From CAYSGX01 sp964518215 (GTDB lineage Bacteria; Bacteroidota; Bacteroidia; Chitinophagales; CAIOSU01), in NCBI GenBank assembly GCA_964518215.1, contig CAZFFP010000024.1:1-45705 (forward strand): DNA of 45,705 nucleotides. Reading direction: 5' to 3'. The notes beneath the pieces were generated by a model that did no database searches, was not told the DNA's origin, and was given only the letters and a program-made list of their open reading frames with translations. Position numbers and translations under genes: made by a program. How positions within the stretch are numbered: the stretch's first letter is position 1; each line of letters begins with the position of its first letter. This document shows positions 1 to 8,436 of the stretch, one piece after another.

Positions 1-332
1 AACTTGCGCGTAGATTCCAAACTTATGTTATTGTCTGCATCGTAGCTACTCCCTTCTATCAAGTTTCCTTTGTCGTCAAACCTAAATGTCCATCTACTTC
101 TTAAATTGCCATTTTGCACTTCTCCAAATTTTTCTACTGCGTTGAAAGTTGCACCCTGAACTAAACTAACTTTTCCTTTTAGTTCTTTTCTTGTAAGGTC
201 AGTATCTATTAATTTTTCTTCAGAACTAACTTTTCCTTTTAGATTTTCTTTTTTTAGGTCGTTATCCTTTAAGTTTTCCTCGGAACAGGAAAAAAGTAAA
301 AAAACGATAAATAAAACAATGATATTTTTCAT
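1..332 (-). CDS. Putative lipoprotein, 3' end cut by the window edge
   Basis: The reading frame opens at an ATG (complement of 330-332) and stays open to the window edge, giving about 110 residues. The N-terminus is a short basic start, a hydrophobic stretch and then LLFSCSEE, a lipobox with Cys near residue 16, so a lipoprotein anchored by its Cys is expected. Residues of roughly 20-57 are a charged Lys/Glu-rich linker built from a 20-residue duplication (LKGKVS twice). After it comes a short beta-rich stretch (RWTFRFDDKGNLIEG). The start lies 7 bp after the stop of the upstream 86-aa gene, so the two are probably co-transcribed. The family was not recognised. There is no strong Shine-Dalgarno, which is normal for Bacteroidota. 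Confidence 0.7.
   Translation of the reverse strand, partial: MKNIIVLFIVFLLFSCSEENLKDNDLKKENLKGKVSSEEKLIDTDLTRKELKGKVSLVQGATFNAVEKFGEVQNGNLRSRWTFRFDDKGNLIEGSSYDADNNISLESTRK
166..285. repeat. Two tandem 60-bp direct repeats inside the lipoprotein gene
   Basis: Copies at 166-225 and 226-285 share a 17-bp identical start and about 47 of 60 positions overall. The period is a multiple of three, so it duplicates 20 residues of the lipoprotein linker without shifting the frame. Confidence 0.75.
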
Positions 333-339
333 GTTTTTT

Positions 340-600
340 TTACACAGTCAGGTTAGCATCTACTTTTAATACAAAACCTAAATCGGTCATAATAGCTTCA
401 CAGTCTTCCCAAAACAAACCAAACTCTTTTACATCGGCTGCGGCTATTTTGCCTAATACGTTCATTAACTTTTTGGTATCGTTGGGTTCTAAGCCACCAT
501 TCATTATAGCCTGTTCAGCCCAATCTACTAATTCAGCTAATGTTATCTTATGGTTCAAATATTTTAAAAACTGTTCGGCAACTATTTGTTTGGTTATCAT
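340..600 (-). CDS. Hypothetical 86-aa acidic helical protein
   Basis: A complete small frame from ATG (600) to TAA (340). The protein is soluble, acidic and probably mostly helical: it starts MITKQIVAEQFLKYLNH, has a middle NGGLEPNDTKKL and a C-terminal half with FGLFWEDCEAIM. There is no signal peptide or membrane segment. It sits between the coiled-coil membrane gene and the lipoprotein gene, only 7 bp before the latter, so it is likely in one transcript with it. Small acidic proteins in such settings can be immunity or antitoxin partners, but nothing in the sequence proves that. Function unknown. Confidence 0.7.
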   Translation of the reverse strand: MITKQIVAEQFLKYLNHKITLAELVDWAEQAIMNGGLEPNDTKKLMNVLGKIAAADVKEFGLFWEDCEAIMTDLGFVLKVDANLTV

Positions 601-651
601 TTTTCTGTCTTAGTCAAAAATAATAATTTGTTCTTACTGGCTAAATAATTA

Positions 652-1542
652 TTATTTAGGCAGTTTGTTTTCAAATGTTTCTCTAACTTCTTTTAAAGAC
701 TCTAAACAATATTTATAAGATGTAATAAAATCACTTTTCCACTTTAAATAGTTTTTAAATGCCATTTCTGATCTTGAAACAAATACTAATAACATATGAG
801 CTCTTTCGTCTGAATAATTGTTAGAACATAATTTTCTGAATTGAGGCAAGTATTTTTTATTTATAACATAATAATTTATTGAGTCAGGATCTTTCCGCCA
901 TTCTTTCATAACTTCATTTAAACCAATAAAGAAAATGTCATCTGTGTCATGGACTTTCAACGCAAAGTGATAATATCTATCATATAAATCAGATACTGAT
1001 TGAATGTTCATATTCCACTCTTTTTCAATTTCAGGAAGCCTATTCTGAAAATATGTTAAATAATATTGAATAAAATAAATCGTTTTTTCAAGTCTATTGA
1101 TGTTACTTTTTAATAAATGATAGTCATTAGTATTTATCTGACAATCAATATTTTTTTCAACAAATATTTCGAATAAAGACTCATTAGGTATTGAATTGAT
1201 TTCTTTAATATTTAACGAACTAATTATCTTCAAACTTGATAGTTCATTAGTTTCAAGTTCAATTTTTTTTATAAAATCTTCAATTGCAACTTCCTGTTTT
1301 TTAATCGGATCAATTAGTGATGACAAAATAAACATGAATTGATTTCTGATACCTGATAATTTCTCTAATTCATCTTCTTTTTCTTTAGCTTTTTGAGCAC
1401 GTAAGCCTTTTTTAAAAATATATAAAGCTGCAAATGCTCCTATAATAGCACCTACAATATTCGAACTACTATTAACCAATAACTCAATATATTTTTGATT
1501 ATCCAAAACTTTATGAAATAACTCGCACATTAAAAGTAACAT
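652..1542 (-). CDS. Hypothetical membrane-anchored coiled-coil protein
   Basis: A 296-aa frame. One hydrophobic segment (about residues 27-44, IVGAIIGAFAALYIF) is followed by a strongly charged helix (residues 45-70, rich in Lys and Glu) and a long alpha-helical cytoplasmic domain with no catalytic motif that I can see. The layout is that of a single-pass inner-membrane protein with a helical cytoplasmic domain; some phage-defence (Abi-type) and sensor proteins share it, but the resemblance is only general. Base composition is clearly more AT-rich than that of the neighbouring eno gene, which fits an accessory gene. The start could be the first Met or Met5; both keep the membrane segment. Confidence 0.6.
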   Translation of the reverse strand: MLLLMCELFHKVLDNQKYIELLVNSSSNIVGAIIGAFAALYIFKKGLRAQKAKEKEDELEKLSGIRNQFMFILSSLIDPIKKQEVAIEDFIKKIELETNELSSLKIISSLNIKEINSIPNESLFEIFVEKNIDCQINTNDYHLLKSNINRLEKTIYFIQYYLTYFQNRLPEIEKEWNMNIQSVSDLYDRYYHFALKVHDTDDIFFIGLNEVMKEWRKDPDSINYYVINKKYLPQFRKLCSNNYSDERAHMLLVFVSRSEMAFKNYLKWKSDFITSYKYCLESLKEVRETFENKLPK

Positions 1543-1616
1543 TCTTTTATAATGTTAAAAAATGATAGATTTCGGAATTTCCGAATCCCGAACCTAAGAG
1601 CTAAAGATTTTCAATC

Positions 1617-2900
1617 CTAATAAAACCTATACCCCTTCCCCGGATAAAACGCAGCGTTGCCGAGTTCTTCTTCTATGCGGAGGAGTTGGTTGTATTTGGC
1701 AATTCTATCGGTGCGGCTGGCAGAGCCGGTTTTAATTTGTCCGCAATTGAGGGCAACTGCCAGGTCGGCAATAGTAGTGTCTTCGGTTTCGCCACTGCGG
1801 TGGCTCATAATGCTGTTGTAGCGGTTTTTATGTGCCAGGTTTACGGCATCAATGGTTTCGGTGAGGGAGCCAATTTGGTTTACTTTTATTAAGATGGCGT
1901 TGGCAATATGCTCGTCAATGCCTTTTTGCAAACGCTTCACATTGGTAACAAACAAATCATCGCCTACGAGCTGGCATTGGTTGCCTACTTTTTCGGTAAG
2001 GGCTTTCCAGCCTTTCCAGTCGTCTTCATCCATACCATCTTCAATAGAAACAATAGGGTATTTATTTACCCATGTTTTCCAATAGTCTGCCATTGCTTCG
2101 GAAGACAATTTTTTGCCATCGCTCTTGTGGAAGTGATATACTTTTTCTTCGCTATTGTAAAATTCTGAAGCGGCAGCATCCATAGCAATCACCAAATCTT
2201 CGCCCGGCTTGTAGCCTGCACTTTCAATGGCTTGCAACACGGTTTCAATTGCTTCTTCGTTGCTTTGTATTTCGGGAGCAAAGCCGCCTTCATCGCCCAC
2301 ATTGGTGCTGTAGCCTTTGCTTTTCAATACTTTCTTCAGGTGGTGAAACACTTCAACGCCCATGCGTAAGCCACGCGAAAAAGTTTCGGCACCTACAGGC
2401 ATTACCATAAATTCCTGAAAATCTATTTTGTTATCGGCATGGCTTCCCCCGTTTAAAATATTCATCATGGGTATAGGCAAGGTGTTGGCATTTACGCCAC
2501 CCACATAACGATATAACGATTGCGAACTTTCTTGTGCGGCTGCTTTGGCTACTGCCAGCGACACCGCCAAAATGGCGTTGGCACCCAACTTGCTTTTATT
2601 ATCGGTGCCATCTAATTCGAGCATCAAAGCATCTATTTTATTCTGCTCAAACACGCTAACGCCAATTAATGCTTCACGAATTTTTTCGTTTACATTTTCT
2701 ACGGCTTTAGTAACGCCTTTACCCATGTAAGCTTTTTTATCATCGCGCAATTCAACGGCTTCGTGCTTGCCGGTAGAGGCACCCGAAGGCACGGCTGCAC
2801 GGCCCATAAAGCCATTGTCGGTTAATACATCGGCTTCTACGGTAGGGTTGCCGCGAGAGTCTAAAATTTGGCGGGCTTTGATGTCTAAAATGATACTCAT
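1617..2900 (-). CDS. eno: Enolase (phosphopyruvate hydratase)
   Basis: Interconverts 2-phosphoglycerate and phosphoenolpyruvate in glycolysis and gluconeogenesis in the cytosol. The 427-aa product has normal family length and all landmarks in order: the mobile loop SGASTG near residue 40, GGSHADNKIDFQEFM near 150, the catalytic-Glu motif VGDEGGFAPE near 205, the Mg ligands in SIEDGMDEDDW and GDDLFVTN, the catalytic Lys in LIKVNQIGS and the signature MSHRSGETEDT. It starts at ATG 2900 (MSIILDIKARQILDSRGNPT, the usual start of the family). It lies downstream of carA on the same strand, and the 139-bp gap contains a heptanucleotide repeat array just 3 bp before its ATG. Confidence 0.98.
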   Translation of the reverse strand: MSIILDIKARQILDSRGNPTVEADVLTDNGFMGRAAVPSGASTGKHEAVELRDDKKAYMGKGVTKAVENVNEKIREALIGVSVFEQNKIDALMLELDGTDNKSKLGANAILAVSLAVAKAAAQESSQSLYRYVGGVNANTLPIPMMNILNGGSHADNKIDFQEFMVMPVGAETFSRGLRMGVEVFHHLKKVLKSKGYSTNVGDEGGFAPEIQSNEEAIETVLQAIESAGYKPGEDLVIAMDAAASEFYNSEEKVYHFHKSDGKKLSSEAMADYWKTWVNKYPIVSIEDGMDEDDWKGWKALTEKVGNQCQLVGDDLFVTNVKRLQKGIDEHIANAILIKVNQIGSLTETIDAVNLAHKNRYNSIMSHRSGETEDTTIADLAVALNCGQIKTGSASRTDRIAKYNQLLRIEEELGNAAFYPGKGYRFY

Positions 2901-2903
2901 GGG

Positions 2904-2931
2904 GATTTATGATTTATGATTTCGGATTTTA
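2904..2931. repeat. Heptanucleotide (7-bp) repeat array before eno
   Basis: Four successive 7-mers: gatttat, gatttat, gatttcg, gatttta. The array begins 3 bp upstream of the eno ATG, so on the mRNA it occupies the position where the ribosome docks. Similar but different 7-mer arrays occur in folD and in front of the TonB-dependent receptor gene. Confidence 0.7.
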
Positions 2932-3039
2932 GATATTGATTTTCGACACGCTGCGCTTTCGATATGCGATTTTCGATTATTGTCGAATATCGCAAATCCC
3001 TGCTGTTGTAGTAGGGAGGTCGCACAGTCGCATTTCGAA

Positions 3040-4137
3040 CTACTTCATCAAGTTCACAAAATCATCAAACAAATACCTCGAATCGTGAGGGCCGGGTGAT
3101 GATTCGGGATGATACTGCACGCTGAAGGCTTTCTTGTTTTTGATTCGAATGCCTTCAATGGTATCATCGTTCAGGTTGATATGCGTTATTTCTACATTTT
3201 CGTTTTTAGAAATATCTTCTGCTTTCACTGCAAAGCCATGGTTCTGTGAAGTAATTTCGGCTTTTCCGGTTAACAAATTTTTCACCGGATGATTCAGCCC
3301 TCTGTGTCCGTTGAACATCTTATAAGTGCCGATGCCGTTTGCCCGCGACAAAATCTGATGCCCCAAACAAATGCCAAACAAAGGGGTATCGGTTTTCAAT
3401 AATTCCTGAACGGTTTCTACGGCATAAGGCATGGCAGCGGGGTCGCCCGGACCATTAGAAATAAAGAAGCCGTTGGGTTGCCAATCAATTAATTCCTGTG
3501 CCAATGCTTTCGCAGGAAACACTTTGGAATAGATGCCTCTTTCTGCCATGCAACTCAAGATGCTGCGCTTAATTCCACAGTCTAAAACAGCAACCTTGTA
3601 GGGCGCATTTTCATCGCCATAGAAATAAGGAGTTTGCGTGGCAACTTTCGATGACAACTCCAAACCTTCCATAGAAGGCGTGGCATCCAATATTTTTTTC
3701 AGTTCAGTTTCATCAAAAATTTCAGAAGAAATCACCGCGTTCATTACACCTTTGTGGCGAATATGGCGTACCAACGCACGGGTATCTAAATCGTAAATGG
3801 CTACGGTTTTCTGCTCAATTAAATATTGCTGCAACGAACTATCAGCCAATTTTCTCGAAAAAGTATCAATGGAAAAATTCTTACACACCAAACCTGAAAT
3901 TTTTACCGAATCGCTTTCGGTATCCACTTCTTTTGCACCGTAGTTGCCAATATGATCGGTAGTCATCACGAGTATTTGCCCGAAATAAGAAGGGTCGGTA
4001 AATACTTCCTGATAGCCCGTCATGCCGGTGTTGAAACAAATTTCGCCTGTGGTAGTGCCTTGGTAACCGGCAGCTTTGCCGTAAAACACTGTTCCGTCTT
4101 GCAGCATCAGAACAGCTTTGGGAGAAGTTTCAGTCAT
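3040..4137 (-). CDS. carA: Carbamoyl-phosphate synthase small (glutaminase) subunit
   Basis: Hydrolyses glutamine and channels ammonia to the large subunit CarB for carbamoyl phosphate, the precursor of pyrimidines and arginine. The 365 aa contain the N-terminal CPSase_sm domain (LQDGTVFYGKAAG, then NTGMTGYQEVFTDPSY) and a C-terminal class I glutamine amidotransferase domain. That domain has FISNGPGDPAAM, the nucleophile Cys in FGICLGHQIL, and the catalytic His/Glu in VQYHPESSPGPHD. carB is not in this window, so the pair is split or carB lies elsewhere. A TATCTTTG box sits 23-30 bp upstream of the ATG. The gene reads toward eno. Confidence 0.97.
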   Translation of the reverse strand: MTETSPKAVLMLQDGTVFYGKAAGYQGTTTGEICFNTGMTGYQEVFTDPSYFGQILVMTTDHIGNYGAKEVDTESDSVKISGLVCKNFSIDTFSRKLADSSLQQYLIEQKTVAIYDLDTRALVRHIRHKGVMNAVISSEIFDETELKKILDATPSMEGLELSSKVATQTPYFYGDENAPYKVAVLDCGIKRSILSCMAERGIYSKVFPAKALAQELIDWQPNGFFISNGPGDPAAMPYAVETVQELLKTDTPLFGICLGHQILSRANGIGTYKMFNGHRGLNHPVKNLLTGKAEITSQNHGFAVKAEDISKNENVEITHINLNDDTIEGIRIKNKKAFSVQYHPESSPGPHDSRYLFDDFVNLMK

Positions 4138-4159
4138 TATTTTTCTTAGGAAAGTTTCG

Positions 4160-4167
4160 CAAAGATA
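4160..4167 (-). promoter_or_regulatory. Bacteroidota -7 promoter box (TATCTTTG) for carA
   Basis: Exact match to TAnnTTTG on the minus strand. The start of transcription would lie about 5 bp downstream, leaving a leader of about 18 nt before the carA ATG at 4137. I did not find a convincing -33 TTG. Confidence 0.55.
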
Positions 4168-4262
4168 AGCAACGGGGGAAAATTACATGTATGAAATGTG
4201 GATTCGTTAGTTTCCTTGCATCATTCCCCATATAACTAATGCTGAAAAAAGCATGGAATTAC

Positions 4263-6743
4263 TCACTTCTCCAACAAATTCACCAGCAACCTGTATGCAC
4301 CCGGAACGCCTGCGGGCAGTTGGCGAAAAAACGACAAGCCCGTGTAAATAAACCTGCCTTTGCCATGGTCGGCAATGAGCGTGGAACTGTCTGAAGGATT
4401 TTCTCCGGTATCGTTCATGCTGAAAGGCTTGGCATAACGCGCATCCGCTTCCGCAGGAAAATACAAACCCCGCTCCTGCACCCAGCCTTCAAAATCTTTT
4501 GCAGTGATTTTGTTGGGTTGTTGCAAAGCGGGATGCTTAGGCAATAAAATTTTCACTTCGGCATCTTCTTCGGTAACCCGCTCGCGCGAAAGTTTAAACG
4601 GATAGGGACCTATATTTTCAGTAACCAATTTCTGACTGGTATTATACTGAATGAGCAATACGCCTCCCTGCTCAACATACTTGAGCAAAGCCACTTGCCA
4701 ATTTTTCAATCGCTCATCAGTATTGTAGGCGCGCACTCCGCTAATAATGGCATCATACTGTTGCAATTTACCATTGAGAAATTCGGCTTCGGAAACCTCG
4801 CGCACTTCGTAGCCGATATGTCGCAAACCATCGGGCACTTTATCGCCCGCACCGGTAATGTAGCCAATCAGTTTTTTGTTACGTTTCAAATCGAGTTTCA
4901 CCAATTTTGCCGAAGCCGCAGGAAACAGCGTTTGCTGCGGAATATGCTCGTATTTAATTTGCACATGACTGTAAGAAGTTTCTTTCCCGTCCATCACAAT
5001 GATGGCTTTCAAATCGTGTTTGCCTTGGGGCAACGCGGCATCGGGCAGCACTGAAAATTTTACCAATTGTTCATTGCCCTTTTCAACCAAATGAAAATCA
5101 ATACTTGCAGGCACACATTTCCATCCCGCGGGCAGTTGCAGTTTCAAAGTTCCTTGGGCATTGTTCCGAAAGGCTTTGAGTTTAATGTTCACGTCTTTGG
5201 CAGTAGCATCGGCAAAAACATACACTTCATTTTCGATAGTAGCGGTAAGCGAAGGCGTGAGCACAAAAGGCTGATAAATTTCGCCTTTGGCAGGGTCCAC
5301 CACTTTGAATTGTACGGGTATTTCAAAAGAAAAATGCTTGCCTGAAATATTCAGTTCATAAGCCACACTCAATGCGGGAGCGTTCTGCGCATTACCGATA
5401 AGCAACTGATTTTTCACATCGAACATACCGTTGCTGCGCGCATTTTGCAACCAATAGGGTTGTGAAATACTTTGATTTTTTTCATCGGTTTTCAGCGCAT
5501 AATTTTCGCTGAACAGTATTGATTGCTCCAGATTTTTTTCGGCAGAAATTTTCATTCCGTTCAATTGCAACGCATTCAGTTTTACGGCAACATCAGAGCG
5601 GTTCACTGCCAGCACATTCACTTCTACGCTATCGCCCAAAGCAGCCGATGAAGTACTTGCCAATACTTCTAACCACAAGCCCGAACAAGCGGCAATCAGA
5701 TTTTTTGTTTCAGAAAGTTTCACTTGTTTCCATGTGTTATCTGCATTCGATTTTTCAATGAGTTCATAAATTTCGATTAAAGCCGGAACGCTTGCGGCAG
5801 GGTTTTCAAATTGGAAATCGCTTTGAAGTTTTTGTATGGCGGCATCAATTTTTTCTCCTTCGGAAAATCGTTTCCACGAAGCGTTGATACCATCGAGCAA
5901 ACTTTCCTGAGGGGCTTCGCCCAAAATGGTTTTTAAATACTCTAATTGCGTGGCGCGGTTGCGTGCCGTTCCAAAAGCCTGACTGCTGTGTTTCGAGCGG
6001 CTTTCCGCGGCAATTTCGCCATAGCTTTTTCCTAATAAAGGATTGAACCCGCCCACATCCACTTTAAACTGTTCTTCGGAAGTGGTATTGCGGCTTCCGA
6101 ACCGATAAGTGTTCCACAACAAGCGCTTCGCCTGCCAGGGTTGCACATATTGCAGTTGCTCGGGAAAACGTTTCGAGTCGGCTGCGGCAGCGAATGCTTC
6201 TTCGGCTAAAATAGCGGAAGCCGTATGATGCCCGTGCCCGCCTTCGCCCGTTGTAGGAAAACGATTGATGATAATATCGGGTTTGAAATTGCGAATCACC
6301 CAAACCAAATCTGCCAACACTGCTTCTTTGTTCCAAAAATTGAAAGTTTCATCGGGCGTTTTGGAATAACCAAAATCATAAGCCCGCGAAAAATATTGTT
6401 CGCCACCATCTATGCGTCTGGCTTCGATGAGTTCATGCGTGCGAATCAAACCGAGATATTCTGCCTGCTCGTTGCCAATGAGGTTTTGTCCGCCATCGCC
6501 ACGCGTGAGCGAAATGTAAGCCGTGCGGTAATGCTGGTGATTTGTCAACCACGAAATCAATCGGGTGTTTTCATCATCGGGATGCGCTGCCACATACAAT
6601 ACACTGCCAACAGTTCCCAATTTCTGCATACGATGTTTGATTTCGGAAGCGGAAAGTTGTTGATGAGTTTGAGATTCTGAAGAAAAAAATATGAGTGAGA
6701 GAAATACAATCAGGATGCATTTTGGGGAAAGAAAATATTTCAT
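4263..6743 (-). CDS. Secreted PIG-L family deacetylase with C-terminal GATase1-like domain
   Basis: An 826-aa exported protein. Residues 1-25 form a signal peptide (basic start, CILIVFLSLIFF, then S-rich cleavage region). Residues about 50-200 are a PIG-L/LmbE zinc deacetylase: AHPDDE at 53-58 and the second metal site GGHGHHTAS further on. Members deacetylate N-acetylglucosamine-type groups. The middle is beta-sandwich-like, and the last 200 residues resemble a class I glutamine-amidotransferase/ThuA-like fold (DAIISGVRAYN, YVEQGGVLLIQYN). I chose ATG 6743 because the signal peptide starts there. The frame stays open upstream to 7037, but only by reading through an intergenic inverted repeat. 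The substrate is unknown; the periplasm or cell surface is the likely site. Confidence 0.85.
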   Translation of the reverse strand: MKYFLSPKCILIVFLSLIFFSSESQTHQQLSASEIKHRMQKLGTVGSVLYVAAHPDDENTRLISWLTNHQHYRTAYISLTRGDGGQNLIGNEQAEYLGLIRTHELIEARRIDGGEQYFSRAYDFGYSKTPDETFNFWNKEAVLADLVWVIRNFKPDIIINRFPTTGEGGHGHHTASAILAEEAFAAAADSKRFPEQLQYVQPWQAKRLLWNTYRFGSRNTTSEEQFKVDVGGFNPLLGKSYGEIAAESRSKHSSQAFGTARNRATQLEYLKTILGEAPQESLLDGINASWKRFSEGEKIDAAIQKLQSDFQFENPAASVPALIEIYELIEKSNADNTWKQVKLSETKNLIAACSGLWLEVLASTSSAALGDSVEVNVLAVNRSDVAVKLNALQLNGMKISAEKNLEQSILFSENYALKTDEKNQSISQPYWLQNARSNGMFDVKNQLLIGNAQNAPALSVAYELNISGKHFSFEIPVQFKVVDPAKGEIYQPFVLTPSLTATIENEVYVFADATAKDVNIKLKAFRNNAQGTLKLQLPAGWKCVPASIDFHLVEKGNEQLVKFSVLPDAALPQGKHDLKAIIVMDGKETSYSHVQIKYEHIPQQTLFPAASAKLVKLDLKRNKKLIGYITGAGDKVPDGLRHIGYEVREVSEAEFLNGKLQQYDAIISGVRAYNTDERLKNWQVALLKYVEQGGVLLIQYNTSQKLVTENIGPYPFKLSRERVTEEDAEVKILLPKHPALQQPNKITAKDFEGWVQERGLYFPAEADARYAKPFSMNDTGENPSDSSTLIADHGKGRFIYTGLSFFRQLPAGVPGAYRLLVNLLEK

Positions 6744-6853
6744 GCGGAAGGTTTTGTTCAATAATTCGGTGCTGCTAAAATAAACTTTGCCGCATGAATG
6801 TTTATAAAAAACTGCAATGGCTGCTATTGAAGGTGTAGGAGAAATTAATTGTT

Positions 6854-6975
6854 GAGGCTGTATCAAAAGTCTGTCATGGTGAGCTTGTCGAACCATGAAA
6901 CTGTTGTTAATGTAATATCCTTCGACAAGCTCAGGATGACATTGGTGATGCTTAGCAGACTTTTGATTCAGCCTC
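6854..6975. repeat. Nested inverted-repeat (REP/MITE-like) element
   Basis: The outer arms are 6854-6873 and 6956-6975 (19 of 20 bases pair). The inner arms are 6873-6894 and 6919-6940 (about 18 of 22 pair) and carry the core gagcttgtcgaa. The core is a very widespread bacterial intergenic repeat that is often mistranslated as HPELVEG. No transposase is present, and I saw no clear target-site duplication. It lies between the divergent deacetylase and thiolase genes. Confidence 0.85.
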
Positions 6976-7052
6976 ATGGGTGTAAAGTTTAAAAGTTGCA
7001 ATAGCCCTACACACACTATTGACGCAGCAAAAACCATCGTTGCAATAATACC

Positions 7053-7060
7053 TATATTTG
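7053..7060 (+). promoter_or_regulatory. Bacteroidota -7 box (TATATTTG) for the thiolase gene
   Basis: Exact TAnnTTTG match ending 22 bp before the ATG at 7083, a normal distance for a short leader. Confidence 0.5.
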
Positions 7061-7082
7061 TTGCCCTAAAAAATCATCAAAA

Positions 7083-8258
7083 ATGAATGAAGTATATATC
7101 GTTTCAGTAGCCAGAACACCCATCGGGGCTTTTGGCGGAGTGTTATCATCTGTTGCCGCAACCGACCTTGCCGCCACAGTAATTAAGGAAGCTGTTCAAA
7201 GAGCAGGCATACAGCCCGAGCAAGTGCAGGAAGCATACATGGGCAATGTGTTGAGCGCCAATCTCGGACAAGCGCCCACCAAAATAGCCGTGCTAAAAGC
7301 AGGATTGTCTGCAAGCACCCCCTGTACCACCATCAATAAAGTTTGTGCTTCGGGCATGAAAGCCATCATGCTGGCTTCGCAAAGCATTATGTTGGGCGAT
7401 AACGATGTAGTGGTTGCCGGTGGCATGGAAAGCATGAGCAATGCTCCTTTTTATGTGCCCAATGCCCGCTACGGTTATCGCTATGGAAATGGAGAATTTC
7501 TTGATGCCATTGTGCGTGATGCTTTGCAAGACCCTTACAAAAAATACATGATGGGCAATGCCGGAGAAGTATGTGCTAAGAAATACAATTTCACTCGTGA
7601 AGAACAAGATGCTTATGCCGTTGAATCATACAAACGCGCACAACAAGCCTATAAAGATGAAGCATTCAAAAACGAATTGGCACCTGTTACCATTCAAACC
7701 CGTAAAGGCGAAACCGTAGTGAGCGAAGATGAAGAATACAACAAAGTGGATTTCAATAAACTTTCTGCCTTGAAACCGGCTTTTGCCAAAGACGGAACCA
7801 TTACTGCAGCCAACGCTTCGAAAATTAATGATGGCGCAGCAGCAGTGATTTTAATGAGCGGAGCAAAAGTGAAAGAACTCGGTTTGAAACCTATTGCAAA
7901 AATTTTAGCCTTTGCCGATGCTTCGCAAGACCCCGAATGGTTCACCACTACTCCGGCACTTGCCATGCCCAAAGCGGTGAAAAAAGCAGGCTTGCAAATG
8001 AGCGATATTGATTATTTCGAAATCAACGAAGCATTTTCGGTAGTGGCATTGGCAAATATCAAAGAACTGAATCTCGACCCTGCCAAAGTGAACATTTACG
8101 GAGGCGCTGTTTCTTTAGGGCATCCGGTGGGCGTTTCGGGCGCGCGCATTACTATTACGCTCACTTCAGTTTTGAATAATAAGAACGCGAAATACGGTTG
8201 TGCCGGCATTTGCAACGGAGGCGGTGGCGCTTCGGCTATTGTGATTGAGCGGATTTAA
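7083..8258 (+). CDS. Acetyl-CoA C-acetyltransferase (thiolase)
   Basis: Condenses two acetyl-CoA to acetoacetyl-CoA or cleaves the reverse way. The 391 aa are the standard length for type II thiolases. The nucleophilic Cys is in INKVCASGMKAI near residue 88. The other landmarks are NEAFSVV, the His of GGAVSLGHPVGVSGAR, and the second catalytic Cys in GCAGICNGGGGASA near the C-terminus. The start MNEVYIVSVARTPIGAFGG is typical. It stands alone between the deacetylase and the racemase operon. In a Bacteroidota genome it may feed beta-oxidation, ketone-body-type metabolism or the mevalonate route (a GHMP kinase of the mevalonate-kinase type is encoded at 41985). Which of these cannot be decided from the sequence. 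Confidence 0.95.
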   Translation: MNEVYIVSVARTPIGAFGGVLSSVAATDLAATVIKEAVQRAGIQPEQVQEAYMGNVLSANLGQAPTKIAVLKAGLSASTPCTTINKVCASGMKAIMLASQSIMLGDNDVVVAGGMESMSNAPFYVPNARYGYRYGNGEFLDAIVRDALQDPYKKYMMGNAGEVCAKKYNFTREEQDAYAVESYKRAQQAYKDEAFKNELAPVTIQTRKGETVVSEDEEYNKVDFNKLSALKPAFAKDGTITAANASKINDGAAAVILMSGAKVKELGLKPIAKILAFADASQDPEWFTTTPALAMPKAVKKAGLQMSDIDYFEINEAFSVVALANIKELNLDPAKVNIYGGAVSLGHPVGVSGARITITLTSVLNNKNAKYGCAGICNGGGGASAIVIERI

Positions 8259-8268
8259 ATCATAGAAT

Positions 8269-8352
8269 AGCCTTCTCTTTTGCTCAAAGGTTTTAAGGGA
8301 GTCTCTGTGGTTAAAATAGTTTCACGCAAAGGCGCGAAGGCGCAAAGAGTTT
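8269..8352. repeat. 84-bp dispersed repeat, copy 1
   Basis: Identical over 84 bp to 13938-14021 in the same orientation. The right half (gcaaaggcgcgaaggcgcaa) belongs to a broadly distributed intergenic repeat family that also has divergent copies at 31704-31789 and 32035-32100. Confidence 0.9.
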
Positions 8353-8436
8353 TCTAAGTGCTGCTTTTAAACGGGATAGATTATGCGAAGCATCTAATCT
8401 AAAAGCGAATGGCAGTAAAAATCAAATTCAGATGCT

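Larger units (their letters stand above)
6744..7082. other. Divergent intergenic region, deacetylase/thiolase
   Basis: 339 bp without a gene. It holds the leaders of two divergent genes, the nested inverted repeat (6854-6975) and the thiolase -7 box. Nothing else was recognised. Confidence 0.6.

Noticed and set aside
6744..7037. Upstream extension of the PIG-L deacetylase by 98 residues
   Set aside because: The extra residues (HPELVEG and others) are translated from the nested inverted repeat, while a clear signal peptide starts at 6743.
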